Assembly (NCBI RefSeq): GCF_017753665.1
Contig: NZ_CP072524.1
Span: forward strand, 930,001-994,000
Direction: 5' to 3'
DNA length: 64,000 bases
DNA from: Neisseria sicca
Lineage (GTDB): Bacteria > Pseudomonadota > Gammaproteobacteria > Burkholderiales > Neisseriaceae
Shown here: positions 17,079 through 25,567 of the stretch, piece after piece
Numbering within the stretch: the first letter of the stretch is position 1
Layout of the letters: each line of letters opens with the position of its first letter
Notes under the pieces: model-generated
Seen by the model: only the letters and a program-made list of their open reading frames with translations
Databases searched by the model: none
What the model was told of the DNA's origin: nothing
Program-made: the position numbers and the translations under genes

Positions 17079-18509
17079 ATGACTTGGGAAACAGTAATCG
17101 GCTTGGAAATCCACGTCCAATTAAACACCCAATCCAAAATCTTCAGCGGCGCATCAACCGCATTCGGTGCGGAACCCAATGCGCACGCCAGCGTGGTGGA
17201 ATGCGCGCTGCCGGGCGTGCTGCCGGTAATGAACCGAGAAGTCGTTGAAAAAGCTATCAAATTGGGCTTGGCGTTGGATGCGAAAATCAACCAGAAAAAC
17301 GTGTTCGACCGCAAAAACTACTTTTACCCCGACTTGCCCAAAGGGTATCAAATCAGCCAGTTGGATTTGCCGATTGTAGAACACGGCAAACTGGAAATCG
17401 TGGTTGGCGACGATGTGAAAACCATCAACGTCACCCGCGCGCACATGGAAGAAGACGCGGGCAAATCCGTGCATGAGGGCTTGAACGGTGCAACCGGTAT
17501 CGACCTGAACCGTGCCGGTACGCCGCTGTTGGAAGTCGTATCGGAACCCGAAATGCGCTCCGCCGCCGAAGCCGTTGCCTACGCCAAAGCCTTGCACAGC
17601 TTGGTAACATGGCTGGACATCTGCGACGGCAACATGGCGGAAGGTTCGTTCCGCGTCGATGCCAACGTATCCGTGCGTCCGAAGGGCCAAGCGGAATTCG
17701 GCACGCGCCGCGAGATTAAAAACCTCAATTCTTTCCGCTTCTTGGAGCAGGCGATTAATTACGAAGTAGAAGCGCAAATCGAGATTTTGGAAGACGGCGG
17801 AAAAGTACAGCAGGCAACTATGCTGTTCGACCCGGAAAAAGGCGAAACCCGCGTGATGCGTTTGAAAGAAGACGCGCATGACTACCGCTACTTCCCCGAC
17901 CCCGATTTGCTGCCCGTCATCATTTCAGACGACCGGTTGCAAAAAGCCAAAGCAGAAATGCCCGAGCTGCCAAAAGAAATGGCGGCGCGTTTCGTGGCGG
18001 ATTATGGCGTGAGCGACTACGACGCGCGCCTGCTCACCGCCAGCCGCGTGCAGGCTGCCTATTTTGAAGAAGCCGCCAAAGCCAGCGGACAAGGCAAGCT
18101 GACTGCCAACTGGATGAACGGCGAACTTGCCGCCACGCTGAACAAAGAAGGCATGGAACTTGCCGACAGCCCGATTACCGCCCCACGCCTCGCCGCTCTG
18201 GTAGGCAAAATCGCCGACGGCACATTAAGCAGCAAATTGGCGAAAAAAGCCTTTGAAGCCATGTGGGCAGAACCTGAAGCCTCCATTGCCGAAATCATCG
18301 AAAAACACGGCTTGCAGCAAATGACCGATACCGGCGCGATTGAAGCGATGGTAGACGGAGTGCTGGCAAACAATGCAAAAGCCGTGGAACAATTCAAATC
18401 CGGCAACGAAAAAGCCCTGAATGCGATCGTGGGACAAGTGATGAAAGCCAGCAAAGGCAAAGCGAATCCCGCACAAGTTCAAGAACTGATTAAAGCCAAA
18501 CTGGCTTAA
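17079..18509 (+). CDS. gatB: Asp/Glu-tRNA amidotransferase subunit B
   Basis: The kinase/transferase subunit (476 residues) that phosphorylates the misacylated tRNA and completes amidation. It begins MTWETVIGLEIHVQLNTQSK, with the GatB signature DLPKGYQISQ...PIVEHG and the acidic metal-binding segment around MEEDAGKSVHEG. The C-terminal YqeY-like tail domain is complete. Preceded by AAAGAAAGAACC. Together with gatC and gatA it makes the whole GatCAB enzyme in one locus. Confidence 0.96.
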   Translation: MTWETVIGLEIHVQLNTQSKIFSGASTAFGAEPNAHASVVECALPGVLPVMNREVVEKAIKLGLALDAKINQKNVFDRKNYFYPDLPKGYQISQLDLPIVEHGKLEIVVGDDVKTINVTRAHMEEDAGKSVHEGLNGATGIDLNRAGTPLLEVVSEPEMRSAAEAVAYAKALHSLVTWLDICDGNMAEGSFRVDANVSVRPKGQAEFGTRREIKNLNSFRFLEQAINYEVEAQIEILEDGGKVQQATMLFDPEKGETRVMRLKEDAHDYRYFPDPDLLPVIISDDRLQKAKAEMPELPKEMAARFVADYGVSDYDARLLTASRVQAAYFEEAAKASGQGKLTANWMNGELAATLNKEGMELADSPITAPRLAALVGKIADGTLSSKLAKKAFEAMWAEPEASIAEIIEKHGLQQMTDTGAIEAMVDGVLANNAKAVEQFKSGNEKALNAIVGQVMKASKGKANPAQVQELIKAKLA

Positions 18510-18522
18510 TCCGTTATCACAC

Positions 18523-18584
18523 AGGTCGTCTGAAAGCAAAGTTCCAACGAAGGTAAAACGGGAAACAAGCTTTCAGACGACCTT
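18523..18584 (+). terminator. DUS hairpin terminator of gatB
   Basis: AGGTCGTCTGAAAGC and GCTTTCAGACGACCTT form 15-bp arms followed by T-rich sequence. Confidence 0.75.
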
Positions 18585-18615
18585 TTAACTTAATCTATTC
18601 AAACCACACCAAACC

Positions 18616-19623
18616 ATGACCCACACCATTACCCTACCCGACCAAACCACCTTTACCGCCAACGACGGCGAAACGGTTTTAGCCGCTGCCGCCCGTCAAA
18701 ACCTCAATCTGCCCCATTCCTGCAAAAGCGGTGCCTGCGGGCAATGCAAAGCCGAACTGGTGAGAGGCGATATTCAAATGGGCGAACACTCTGAACAGGC
18801 CTTATCCGAAGCAGAAAAAGCCCAAGGCAAGATTTTGATGTGCTGCACCACCGCGCAAAGCGACATCAGCATCAACATTCCCGGCTACAACGCCAATGCC
18901 CTCCCCGTCCGCACCCTGCCCGCCCGTATCGAACGCATTGTTTTCAAACACGATGTCGCCCTCTTGAAACTTGCGCTGCCCAAAGCTCCGCCGTTTGCCT
19001 TCTACGCCGGGCAATACATTGATTTACTGCTGCCGGGCAACGTCAGCCGCAGCTACTCCATCGCCAATTCGCCCGACCAAGAAGGCATTTTGGAACTGCA
19101 CATCCGCAGGCGCGAAAACGGCGTCTGCTCGGAAATGATTTTCGGCAGCGAACCCAAAGTCAAAGAAAAAGGCATCATCCGCATCAAAGGCCCGCTCGGT
19201 TCGTTTACCTTGCAAGAAGACAGCGACAAACCCATCATCCTTTTGGCAACCGGTACAGGCTATGCCCCCATCCGCAGCATCCTGCTCGACCTTATCCGCC
19301 AAGACAGCAGCCGCGCCGTCCATTTCTACTGGGGTGCACGGCACCAAGATGATTTGTACGCACTCGAAGAAGCGCAAGAGCTGACAGGTCGTCTGAAAAA
19401 CGCCCGCTTCACCCCCGTCCTATCAAAAGCCACTGAAGGTTGGCAAGGCGAAAAAGGATACGTCCAAACTGCTACCGCAAAAGATTATCCCGACTTGAGC
19501 GGTTACGAAGTTTATGCCTGCGGTTCCGTCGCCATGACCGAAAGCGCGAAATCCGTGTTGACCGCACAATGCAGCCTGCCTGAGACAGCCTTCTATTCCG
19601 ACGCTTTTTCTCCGGCACAATAA
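18616..19623 (+). CDS. Ferredoxin-type NAD(P)H:flavin reductase
   Basis: 335 residues in three parts: an N-terminal plant-type [2Fe-2S] domain with C36, C41, C44 and C76 or C77; an FAD-binding domain with RSYSIANSPD at about 142-151; and an NAD(P)-binding domain with LLATGTGYAPIRSIL. Such proteins move electrons from NAD(P)H to a partner oxygenase or reductase. Homologues are often labelled CDP-6-deoxy-delta-3,4-glucoseen reductase, but no deoxysugar genes are nearby, so the partner is unknown. It stands alone. Confidence 0.85.
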   Translation: MTHTITLPDQTTFTANDGETVLAAAARQNLNLPHSCKSGACGQCKAELVRGDIQMGEHSEQALSEAEKAQGKILMCCTTAQSDISINIPGYNANALPVRTLPARIERIVFKHDVALLKLALPKAPPFAFYAGQYIDLLLPGNVSRSYSIANSPDQEGILELHIRRRENGVCSEMIFGSEPKVKEKGIIRIKGPLGSFTLQEDSDKPIILLATGTGYAPIRSILLDLIRQDSSRAVHFYWGARHQDDLYALEEAQELTGRLKNARFTPVLSKATEGWQGEKGYVQTATAKDYPDLSGYEVYACGSVAMTESAKSVLTAQCSLPETAFYSDAFSPAQ

Positions 19624-19671
19624 CCCTGTTTTCTTTCCCCTCTGGTTTATTACAGCCAGACAAACGTCATC

Positions 19672-19714
19672 AAGGTCATCTGAAAAAGAAGCTTGAAGCT
19701 TTTCAGATGACCTT
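19672..19714 (+). terminator. Variant-DUS hairpin, both arms changed
   Basis: AAGGTCATCTGAAAA pairs with TTTTCAGATGACCTT. Both arms carry A for G at the same place in the DUS (GGTCATC), so the stem pairs perfectly although neither arm matches the uptake consensus. Confidence 0.75.
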
Positions 19715-19725
19715 TAATTCAATTC

Positions 19726-19820
19726 TTTTTAGACAAAAAGTATAAAATTAATCCAGTTTTAAAAAGTAAATTCGTGTTTTTAGAAAAATAGATTGTCGTT
19801 TTGTCTAAAATGCGTATAAT
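19726..19820 (+). promoter_or_regulatory. Promoter and putative operator of the HTH-leuA gene
   Basis: A perfect 12-bp inverted repeat, TTTTAGACAAAA at 19727-19738 and TTTTGTCTAAAA at 19799-19810, brackets an AT-rich stretch. The right copy lies between a -35-like TTGTCG (19793-19798) and TATAAT (19815-19820), spacer 16. A protein bound there would block RNA polymerase. The downstream gene begins with a helix-turn-helix domain, so autoregulation is a reasonable inference. Confidence 0.6.
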
Positions 19821-19870
19821 TCCCTTCCAAAGCAAACCATAATTTCGATAAAGTTTGGACAAGGAACATC

Positions 19871-21664
19871 ATGCAATTAGACATTGACCGCTTAGTTGCT
19901 TATTTCGGCGGCGTGAATGCACTTGCCGAAGCGTTGAAACAGCACGATCCCGAAAATGCCGCAACAACCGCTGCCATCTATAAATGGCGCACGCGCGGAT
20001 CGCTGCCTTTGGCGCAACTGCAAAAGCTGACCGCGCTGGCGGAAGCGCAAGGCAGACCGCTGGATTTAAATGCTTTTTTACAAAAAAACGAATCTCTGGA
20101 GAGAACAGAAATGACACAGACCAACCGCGTAATTATTTTCGACACCACCATGCGTGACGGCGAGCAGTCGCCCGGTGCATCCATGACCAAAGAGGAGAAA
20201 ATCCGCATTGCCCGCCAGTTGGAGAAAATGGGCGTGGATGTGATTGAGGCGGGTTTTGCCGCCGCCAGTCCGGGCGATTTCGAATCGGTCAATGCGATTG
20301 CCAAAATCATCACCAAATCCACAGTCTGCTCGTTGGCGCGTGCCGTTGAAAACGATGTGCGTAAGGCAGGCGAAGCCGTTTCCCCCGCGCCGAAAAAACG
20401 CATCCATACCTTCATCGCCACCAGTCCCATCCACATGGAGCACAAACTGAAAATGAAGCCGCAGCAGGTCATCGATGCGGCGGTCAAAGCGGTGAAAATC
20501 GCCAAAGAATACACCGACGATGTGGAATTTTCCGCCGAAGACGCCGTGCGTTCGGATTTGGACTTCCTCGCCAAAATCTTTACGGCGGTTATCGAAGCGG
20601 GCGCGACCACCATCAATATTCCCGATACTGTCGGCTACTCCATCCCTTCCGTGTGGTACGAGCGTATCAGCAACATCATCAAAAGCGTACCCAACGGCGA
20701 CAAAGTAGTCTGGTCGACCCACTGCCACAACGACTTGGGTATGGCGGTTGCCAACTCGCTGGCCGCTGTTCAGGCAGGCGTGCGCCAGGTGGAATGCACC
20801 ATCAACGGCTTGGGCGAACGCGCGGGCAATGCCAGCCTTGAAGAAATCGTGATGGCGTTGAAAGTGCGCCATGACCTTTTCGGCTTGGAAACCGGCATCG
20901 ACACCACACAAATCGTGCCGGTATCCAAACTGGTGTCCACCATTACCGGCTATCCGATTCAGCCCAACAAAGCGGTGGTCGGCGCAAACGCCTTTGCACA
21001 CGAATCAGGCATCCATCAGGACGGCGTGTTGAAACACCCCGAAACCTATGAAATCATGACTGCCGAATCGGTCGGCTGGTCAACCAACCGCCTGACCTTG
21101 GGCAAATTGTCCGGCCGCAGCGCGTTCCGCAGCAAACTGGCGGATTTGGGCATCGAGTTGGAAAGCGAAGAGGCGCTGAACGCCGCATTTGCCCGCTTCA
21201 AAGAACTTGCCGACAAAAAACGTGAAATCTTCGATGAAGACCTGCACGCGTTGGTGTCCGACGAAATGGGCAGCATGAACGCCGAAAGCTACAAATTCAT
21301 CTCCCAAAAAATCAGCACCGAAACCGGCGAAGAGCCGCGCGCCGACATCGTGTTCAGCATCAAAGGCGAAGAAAAACGCGCTTCGGCCAGCGGCTCCGGC
21401 CCTGTAGACGCGATTTTCAAAGCGATTGAGAGCGTGGCGCAAAGCGGCGCGACTTTACAGATTTATTCCGTCAACGCCGTAACGCAAGGCACGGAAAGCC
21501 AAGGCGAAACCAGTGTGCGGCTGGCACGCGGCAACCGTGTCGTCAACGGACAAGGCGCGGATACCGACGTTTTGGTCGCCACTTCCAAAGCCTACCTCTC
21601 CGCCTTGAGCAAACTGGAATTCGGTGCCGCCAAACCGAAAGCGCAAGGCAGCGGTACGATTTGA
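19871..21664 (+). CDS. leuA: 2-isopropylmalate synthase with an N-terminal helix-turn-helix domain
   Basis: Residues 81-597 are a complete 2-isopropylmalate synthase, first step of leucine synthesis (acetyl-CoA plus 2-ketoisovalerate): FDTTMRDGEQ at 90-99, the HCHNDLG motif, GLGERAGNA, and a C-terminal LeuA regulatory dimer domain. Residues 1-80 are in frame without a stop and read like a small phage Cro-type DNA-binding protein (LVAYFGGVNALAEAL...TAAIYKWRTRGSLPLAQLQKL). The start at 19871 has AAGGAACATC upstream; an internal start at MTQTNRV (20111) with GAGAGAACAGAA upstream could give plain LeuA from the same mRNA. Enzyme identity is secure; the role of the extra domain is unknown. Confidence 0.93.
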   Translation: MQLDIDRLVAYFGGVNALAEALKQHDPENAATTAAIYKWRTRGSLPLAQLQKLTALAEAQGRPLDLNAFLQKNESLERTEMTQTNRVIIFDTTMRDGEQSPGASMTKEEKIRIARQLEKMGVDVIEAGFAAASPGDFESVNAIAKIITKSTVCSLARAVENDVRKAGEAVSPAPKKRIHTFIATSPIHMEHKLKMKPQQVIDAAVKAVKIAKEYTDDVEFSAEDAVRSDLDFLAKIFTAVIEAGATTINIPDTVGYSIPSVWYERISNIIKSVPNGDKVVWSTHCHNDLGMAVANSLAAVQAGVRQVECTINGLGERAGNASLEEIVMALKVRHDLFGLETGIDTTQIVPVSKLVSTITGYPIQPNKAVVGANAFAHESGIHQDGVLKHPETYEIMTAESVGWSTNRLTLGKLSGRSAFRSKLADLGIELESEEALNAAFARFKELADKKREIFDEDLHALVSDEMGSMNAESYKFISQKISTETGEEPRADIVFSIKGEEKRASASGSGPVDAIFKAIESVAQSGATLQIYSVNAVTQGTESQGETSVRLARGNRVVNGQGADTDVLVATSKAYLSALSKLEFGAAKPKAQGSGTI

Positions 21665-21785
21665 ACTTAAATAGATTGATTTGAATTTAAAAAGCAAAAA
21701 GGTCGTCTAAAAACCGAAGTTTGGGTTTGAACTGCACCCCAAAAGTTGGACACATCCCCTCCAACTCACAAGGTGCAGTTTTTTT

Positions 21786-22136
21786 ATGAGCAAATATACA
21801 TTACACTTCAAATACCAAGCCGTACTCCACTACCTGCACATACGCAGCCAACAGCGTACCGCAGACCATTACGGCATCTCACGAACCCACCTGCGGCGAT
21901 GGATACGCGCCTATCAGGAAGGCGGCATCGGCGCACTCGAACATCCCCAATCCAAAACCATGACCGACCACCGCAAAAACCCCTTCATCGCCGACAAACC
22001 CGACCAAGAAAAAACACAGGCAGAGCTTATCGAAGAGTTGTGCTATATGCGCGCAAAGGTCGCCTACCTAAAGGAGTTGAAAGCCCTCAGCCAAAAGCAG
22101 ACCGCAAAGGACAAAGCCAAACCGTCCAAGCACTGA
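21786..22136 (+). CDS. IS3-family transposase OrfA (copy 2)
   Basis: 116 residues, nearly identical to OrfA of copy 1 (differences include TEHR to TDHR and SPKRTEKD to SQKQTAKD). Helix-turn-helix plus leucine-rich segment intact. The T-run just before the start has seven T here and six in copy 1. Confidence 0.87.
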   Translation: MSKYTLHFKYQAVLHYLHIRSQQRTADHYGISRTHLRRWIRAYQEGGIGALEHPQSKTMTDHRKNPFIADKPDQEKTQAELIEELCYMRAKVAYLKELKALSQKQTAKDKAKPSKH

Positions 22137-22950
22137 GGGCGCAACACCCGCTCAAATACCTGCTGCACATCGCAAACCTGCCCAAAAGCAGCTTTTACTA
22201 CCATCACCAAGACCGGCCCGACCCCGATGCAGCCGACAAAGCCCTTATCGCCGAAATCTACGAACGGCATAAAGGACGCTACGGGCAAAGGCGCATTGCC
22301 GCAGCATTGGATTGGAACCGCAAAAAAGCAGCGAGGTTGATGAAGCAGTTGGGGCTGAAAGCCCTTATACGGGCGAAAAAGCCTACCGCCATCCCGCCAT
22401 GGGCGAAATATCGGAACACCTCCTCAAACGCCGGTTCAAAGCCCGAAAGCCCAACGAAAAATGGCTGACCGACGTGACCGAACTCAAAGGGAGCGACGGC
22501 AAACTGTACCTCTCGCCAATCTTGGACTTGTTCAACCGCGAAATCGTCGCCTACGCCATGAGCCGCAATGCTAACAGTGAAATGGTGAAGGAAATGCTCG
22601 AAAAAGCCGCACCCCGTCTGACTGATAAGGGAACGATGCTGCATTCCGACCAAGGTGTGCTGTACCGTACGGCGGGGTATAGGGAATTGCTTGCGGAGCA
22701 TTCCATGGTGCAAAGCATGTCGCGAAAGGCGAACTGTTGGGACAATGCACCGATGGAAAGCTTCTTTGCGGTGCTGAAGTTTGCGGTGCTGAAGACGGAG
22801 TGTTTCTACCGTGCAGGAGAATTGACGGTGGACGAATTGATGAAACAGATAGATGATTATATGGATTACTACAACCGGGAGCGTTGCAGTTTGAAATTGA
22901 AAAAGCTGAGTCCTGTCGCATACAGAACCCAGCTTACACAGAGCGCCTGA
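22109..22950 (+). pseudogene. IS3-family transposase OrfB, frameshifted (copy 2)
   Basis: The frame reads as in copy 1 up to LKALIRAKK, then at 22375-22380 the run GCGAAAAAGCC has five A instead of the six in copy 1 (GCGAAAAAAGCC). Reading then passes into a wrong frame and stops at 22468, while the rest of the integrase core (WLTDVTE, HSDQG, PMESFF) continues in another frame to 22950. A loss-of-function change by slippage is the simplest reading; the element could still be moved by the product of copy 1. Confidence 0.9.
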
Positions 22951-23007
22951 AAAGGCTTTTATGAGTGTCCAAGATTTGGGGTCCAGTTCAAACCGAAGTT
23001 TGGGTTT

Positions 23008-23868
23008 TCAGACGACCTTTTTCATGACTGCACGTTGCACCCCGAATATCGATACCAATACCAACGCAAATCCTGCCAGCGATTTCGCGTCCATGCTTTG
23101 TCCTAAAAACAGCCAGCCCAAGACAAATGCTGAGACAGGACTGAGTAGTCCCAGCGACGAAACCGCAGCAGGCGAAAGTTTGGCAATTCCTCTGAAAAAC
23201 AACACATAAGCCAACACGGCACCAAACAGGCACAAATACAGATAGCCGCCGATATTGGCGGGGCTTAACGATTCAAGCGGCGGTTCGGCAAGCAGGGCGA
23301 CGGGCAGTAAAAACAAGCCGCCGATAAAAAGCTGCCAGCCGGTAAACGCCAACACGGGCAACGAAGTGCGGCGGTGTTTCGACAAATACACGCCCAACGC
23401 CATCGCCGCCGCGCCCGCCAATGCCGCCAAAATCCCCATCCCGTCATAGCGCGCCTGCGGCGACAAAACCAAGAGCGCAATCCCCAAAACCCCTGCCGCC
23501 GACCAAGCCCAAGCCGCTTTGGGCGGCATGGTTTTACCGATTAACCAAGTGAACACCAGCACCATCAGCGTCTGCGTCGAACTCAATACCGCCGCCAGTC
23601 CGCCCGGCAAGCGATACGCCGCCACAAACAGCATAGCTTGAAAAAAGCCGATGTTCAAAAAACCGAGCAAGACAACGGTCGCCCATTCGTCGCGTTTGGG
23701 TATGCGCCGCGTCCACGCCAACAGCAAAAGCCCGGCGGGTAAAACACGGATAAGCGCAGCAGTAAACGGCCTGTCTGGTGGCAGAAATTCGGTGGTTACG
23801 AGATAAGTGCTGCCCCAAATCAGCGGGGCGAGCGCGGTGGTCAGGATGGTGGCGGTGCGACTGGGCAT
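23008..23868 (-). CDS. EamA/DMT-family metabolite exporter
   Basis: 286 residues with about ten hydrophobic helices in two EamA repeats; the first begins LAPLIWGSTYLVTTEFLPP, the typical family signature. Probably exports an amino acid or other small metabolite; the substrate cannot be told. The last codons are read from a DUS: AAG GTC GTC TGA gives KVV-stop, so the uptake sequence supplies the stop codon. The IS3 copy 2 starts 18 bases beyond it. Confidence 0.87.
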   Translation of the reverse strand: MPSRTATILTTALAPLIWGSTYLVTTEFLPPDRPFTAALIRVLPAGLLLLAWTRRIPKRDEWATVVLLGFLNIGFFQAMLFVAAYRLPGGLAAVLSSTQTLMVLVFTWLIGKTMPPKAAWAWSAAGVLGIALLVLSPQARYDGMGILAALAGAAAMALGVYLSKHRRTSLPVLAFTGWQLFIGGLFLLPVALLAEPPLESLSPANIGGYLYLCLFGAVLAYVLFFRGIAKLSPAAVSSLGLLSPVSAFVLGWLFLGQSMDAKSLAGFALVLVSIFGVQRAVMKKVV

Positions 23869-23918
23869 AGTGGGGGCTTTTGTGTATGGTGTTTTGGATA
23901 GTAGGCTGGGATTTTTGG

Positions 23919-24025
23919 TATAGTGGATTAAATTTAAACCAGTACGGCGTTGCCTCGCCTTGCCGTACTATTTGTACTGTCTGCGGCTTCGTCGCCTTGT
24001 CCTGATTTAAATTTAACCCACTATA
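23919..24025. repeat. Correia repeat-enclosed element (CREE/NEMIS), full length
   Basis: 107 bp beginning TATAGTGGATTAAATTTAAA and ending TTTAAATTTAACCCACTATA, with the inner block characteristic of Correia elements (CAAGGCGACGAAGCCGCAGAC on the minus strand) and the TA target pair at both ends. Such miniature elements can carry promoters or RNase III sites. It lies between the EamA gene and the racemase gene; the remaining gap to 24149 holds nothing else recognised. Confidence 0.93.
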
Positions 24026-24149
24026 AAACCGCTTGAATCTTTTTTGGGATTGGACAATTCAGATAAACCATCCAATCTAAAACTCCAAAACATGCTCTAC
24101 CGCGATTCCCGGCAAACCCACTCCGTAACAGTTTAATCAGCAGTCCCAC

Positions 24150-24842
24150 TTATTCCGTCAGCGCCGCATCCACTGCCGAGAGCGCATGGATGGCGGTGCT
24201 GTCGAACACGGGCAGCGGGCTGTCGGTTTCGTTCACAAGCAGGCAGATTTCGGTACAGCCGAGTATCACACCCTGCGCGCCTTCGTTTTTCAGACGACCT
24301 ATCACGTCGTAAAAGTAGCGTGCGGATTCGGGGCGGATGCGGTTCAGACACAGTTCGTCAAAAATAATGCGGTGGATTTCGTCTTGTTCGGCGGCGGTCG
24401 GAGCTATGGTTTGTACGCCCTGCGAACCCATGCGCTCCGTATAAAAGCCGTCGCTCATGGTAAAGCGCGTGCCAAGCAGGCCGACGGCGGACAAGCCCTG
24501 CCGTTTGATGGCGGCGGCGGTGGCATCGACGACGTGCAGCAAGGGGATGCCGGCCGCCTGTTCGATGGCGGGGGCGACTTTGTGCATGGTGTTGGTGGCG
24601 AGCAGCAAAAAATCCGCGCCGCCCGCTTCCAGCTTCCGCGCGCTTTGCGCCAACACGTTTCCCGCCGCCGCCCAATCGCCGCTTTTCTGCAAACGGACGA
24701 TTTCTTCAAAATCCACGCTGTCGAGCAGGATTTTGGCACTGCGGTTGCCGCCCAAACGGCGGTTGGTCTCGCGGTTGATGATTTGGTAGTAGAGCACGGT
24801 GCTTTCGGGACTCATACCACCGATGATGCCTATGGTTTTCAT
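24150..24842 (-). CDS. Aspartate/glutamate (amino acid) racemase family protein
   Basis: 230 residues. The N-terminus MKTIGIIGGMSPEST and the segments LLLATNTMHKVAP (about 80-92) and VILGCTEICLLV (second catalytic Cys, about 195) are those of the Asp/Glu racemase superfamily. The first catalytic Cys position reads Thr (TNTMHK), as in YgeA-type broad-specificity racemases. A CREE lies on each side. A decayed copy of its last 30 codons is found at 25782-25930. Confidence 0.88.
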   Translation of the reverse strand: MKTIGIIGGMSPESTVLYYQIINRETNRRLGGNRSAKILLDSVDFEEIVRLQKSGDWAAAGNVLAQSARKLEAGGADFLLLATNTMHKVAPAIEQAAGIPLLHVVDATAAAIKRQGLSAVGLLGTRFTMSDGFYTERMGSQGVQTIAPTAAEQDEIHRIIFDELCLNRIRPESARYFYDVIGRLKNEGAQGVILGCTEICLLVNETDSPLPVFDSTAIHALSAVDAALTE

Positions 24843-24865
24843 GTTTTCTCCTGAAATTTAATAAA

Positions 24866-24972
24866 TATAGTGGATTAAAATAAAAATGAGACAAGGCGGC
24901 AACGCCCGCCGTGTACGGGTAGTACATAAGGGCGTTGGCAACGCCGTATCATTGCAATTTTAATCCACTATA
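24866..24972. repeat. Correia repeat-enclosed element (variant)
   Basis: 107 bp beginning TATAGTGGATTAAAATAAAA and ending CAATTTTAATCCACTATA, with a diverged inner part (GAGACAAGGCGGCAACGCCC). It sits 23 bases upstream of the racemase start, where it could provide or modify the promoter. Same length as the element at 23919. Confidence 0.88.
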
Positions 24973-25005
24973 AAGTCTGAAAAGCTCAAGACAAGAAAGC
25001 ACATT

Positions 25006-25557
25006 CTACGGCTGTTGCGGCATTTCTTTTTCAAAACGGAAGAAATATTCAAAGGCTTCATCTTGCCCCGCTGCTTGCGCTCTAGTGGTATCGGGGTGGT
25101 GCGGATTGAAAAACTCCACGATTTTAAAGCCACATTTATTGACGTAGAAATGGATATTGCGCTTCTCAAAATAAGGCGTATGCGTTTCCCAGACGCGTAC
25201 TTCGGGGTGCAGCCGCTCTATCGCCCGCCACGCTTTCCCGCCCAAGCCGCTCCCGTGTTTCTGCGGGAACATAAATAGCAAATCCAACGAACCGCGCTCC
25301 GTTTCAGCATTGACGACAATTACCGCGCCGCCTGCTTTTTCGCCGTCGGCAACAATGTGATAGCTCTCTGCTTTGGGTGCATTCATGGATTCTTCGATTT
25401 CTTCTCGGCTGATAACTTCTTCTCCGTCGTCCAAATCGTCTGCCATCGCCAATCTGAACGACTGCTGCAAGGCGCGGATAAACTCGTCTTTTTCGTGTTC
25501 TTGAACGGGGATAAGGGTAATGTCGGATATATGTTCTCTTGTATCTAATGTGTGAAG
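25006..25557 (-). pseudogene. GNAT-family acetyltransferase lacking a normal start codon
   Basis: From the TTG at 25470 the frame reads MQQSFRLAMADDL... with a GNAT core (GGAVIVVNAETERGSLDLLFMFPQKHGSGLGGKAW...FYVNKCGFKIVEFF). The same frame stays open upstream to a TAA at 25558-25560 and reads TREHISDITLIPVQEHEKDEFIRAL, which looks like genuine N-terminal acetyltransferase sequence, but holds no ATG, GTG or TTG. The natural start seems to have been lost, or an unusual start is used; a product from the TTG would lack the first strand and helix. It follows a truncated YjbR-like fragment. Confidence 0.6.
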
Positions 25558-25567
25558 TTAACCAATC

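Larger units (their letters stand above)
21728..22990 (+). mobile_element. IS3-family insertion sequence, copy 2, transposase frameshifted
   Basis: The same 1263-bp element as at 4594-5856, here on the plus strand. It sits in the loop of a DUS hairpin (left half from 21701, right half ending about 23018) and is flanked by a 16-bp direct repeat AACCGAAGTTTGGGTT (21712-21727 and 22991-23006), far longer than the 3-4 bp usual for IS3. The orfB half has lost one A from a run of six. Confidence 0.92.

Noticed and set aside
20078..21001. Long antisense frame within leuA, and similar ones opposite gatB, aceF, aceE and miaA
   Set aside because: Their composition (runs of Gly, Phe, His and Asp) is the usual mirror of neisserial codon use; the sense-strand genes are unambiguous.
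21746..22108. Extended open frame upstream of orfB in IS3 copy 2, starting near the terminal repeat
   Set aside because: It overlaps orfA out of frame; its product would be arginine- and proline-rich and unrelated to transposases.
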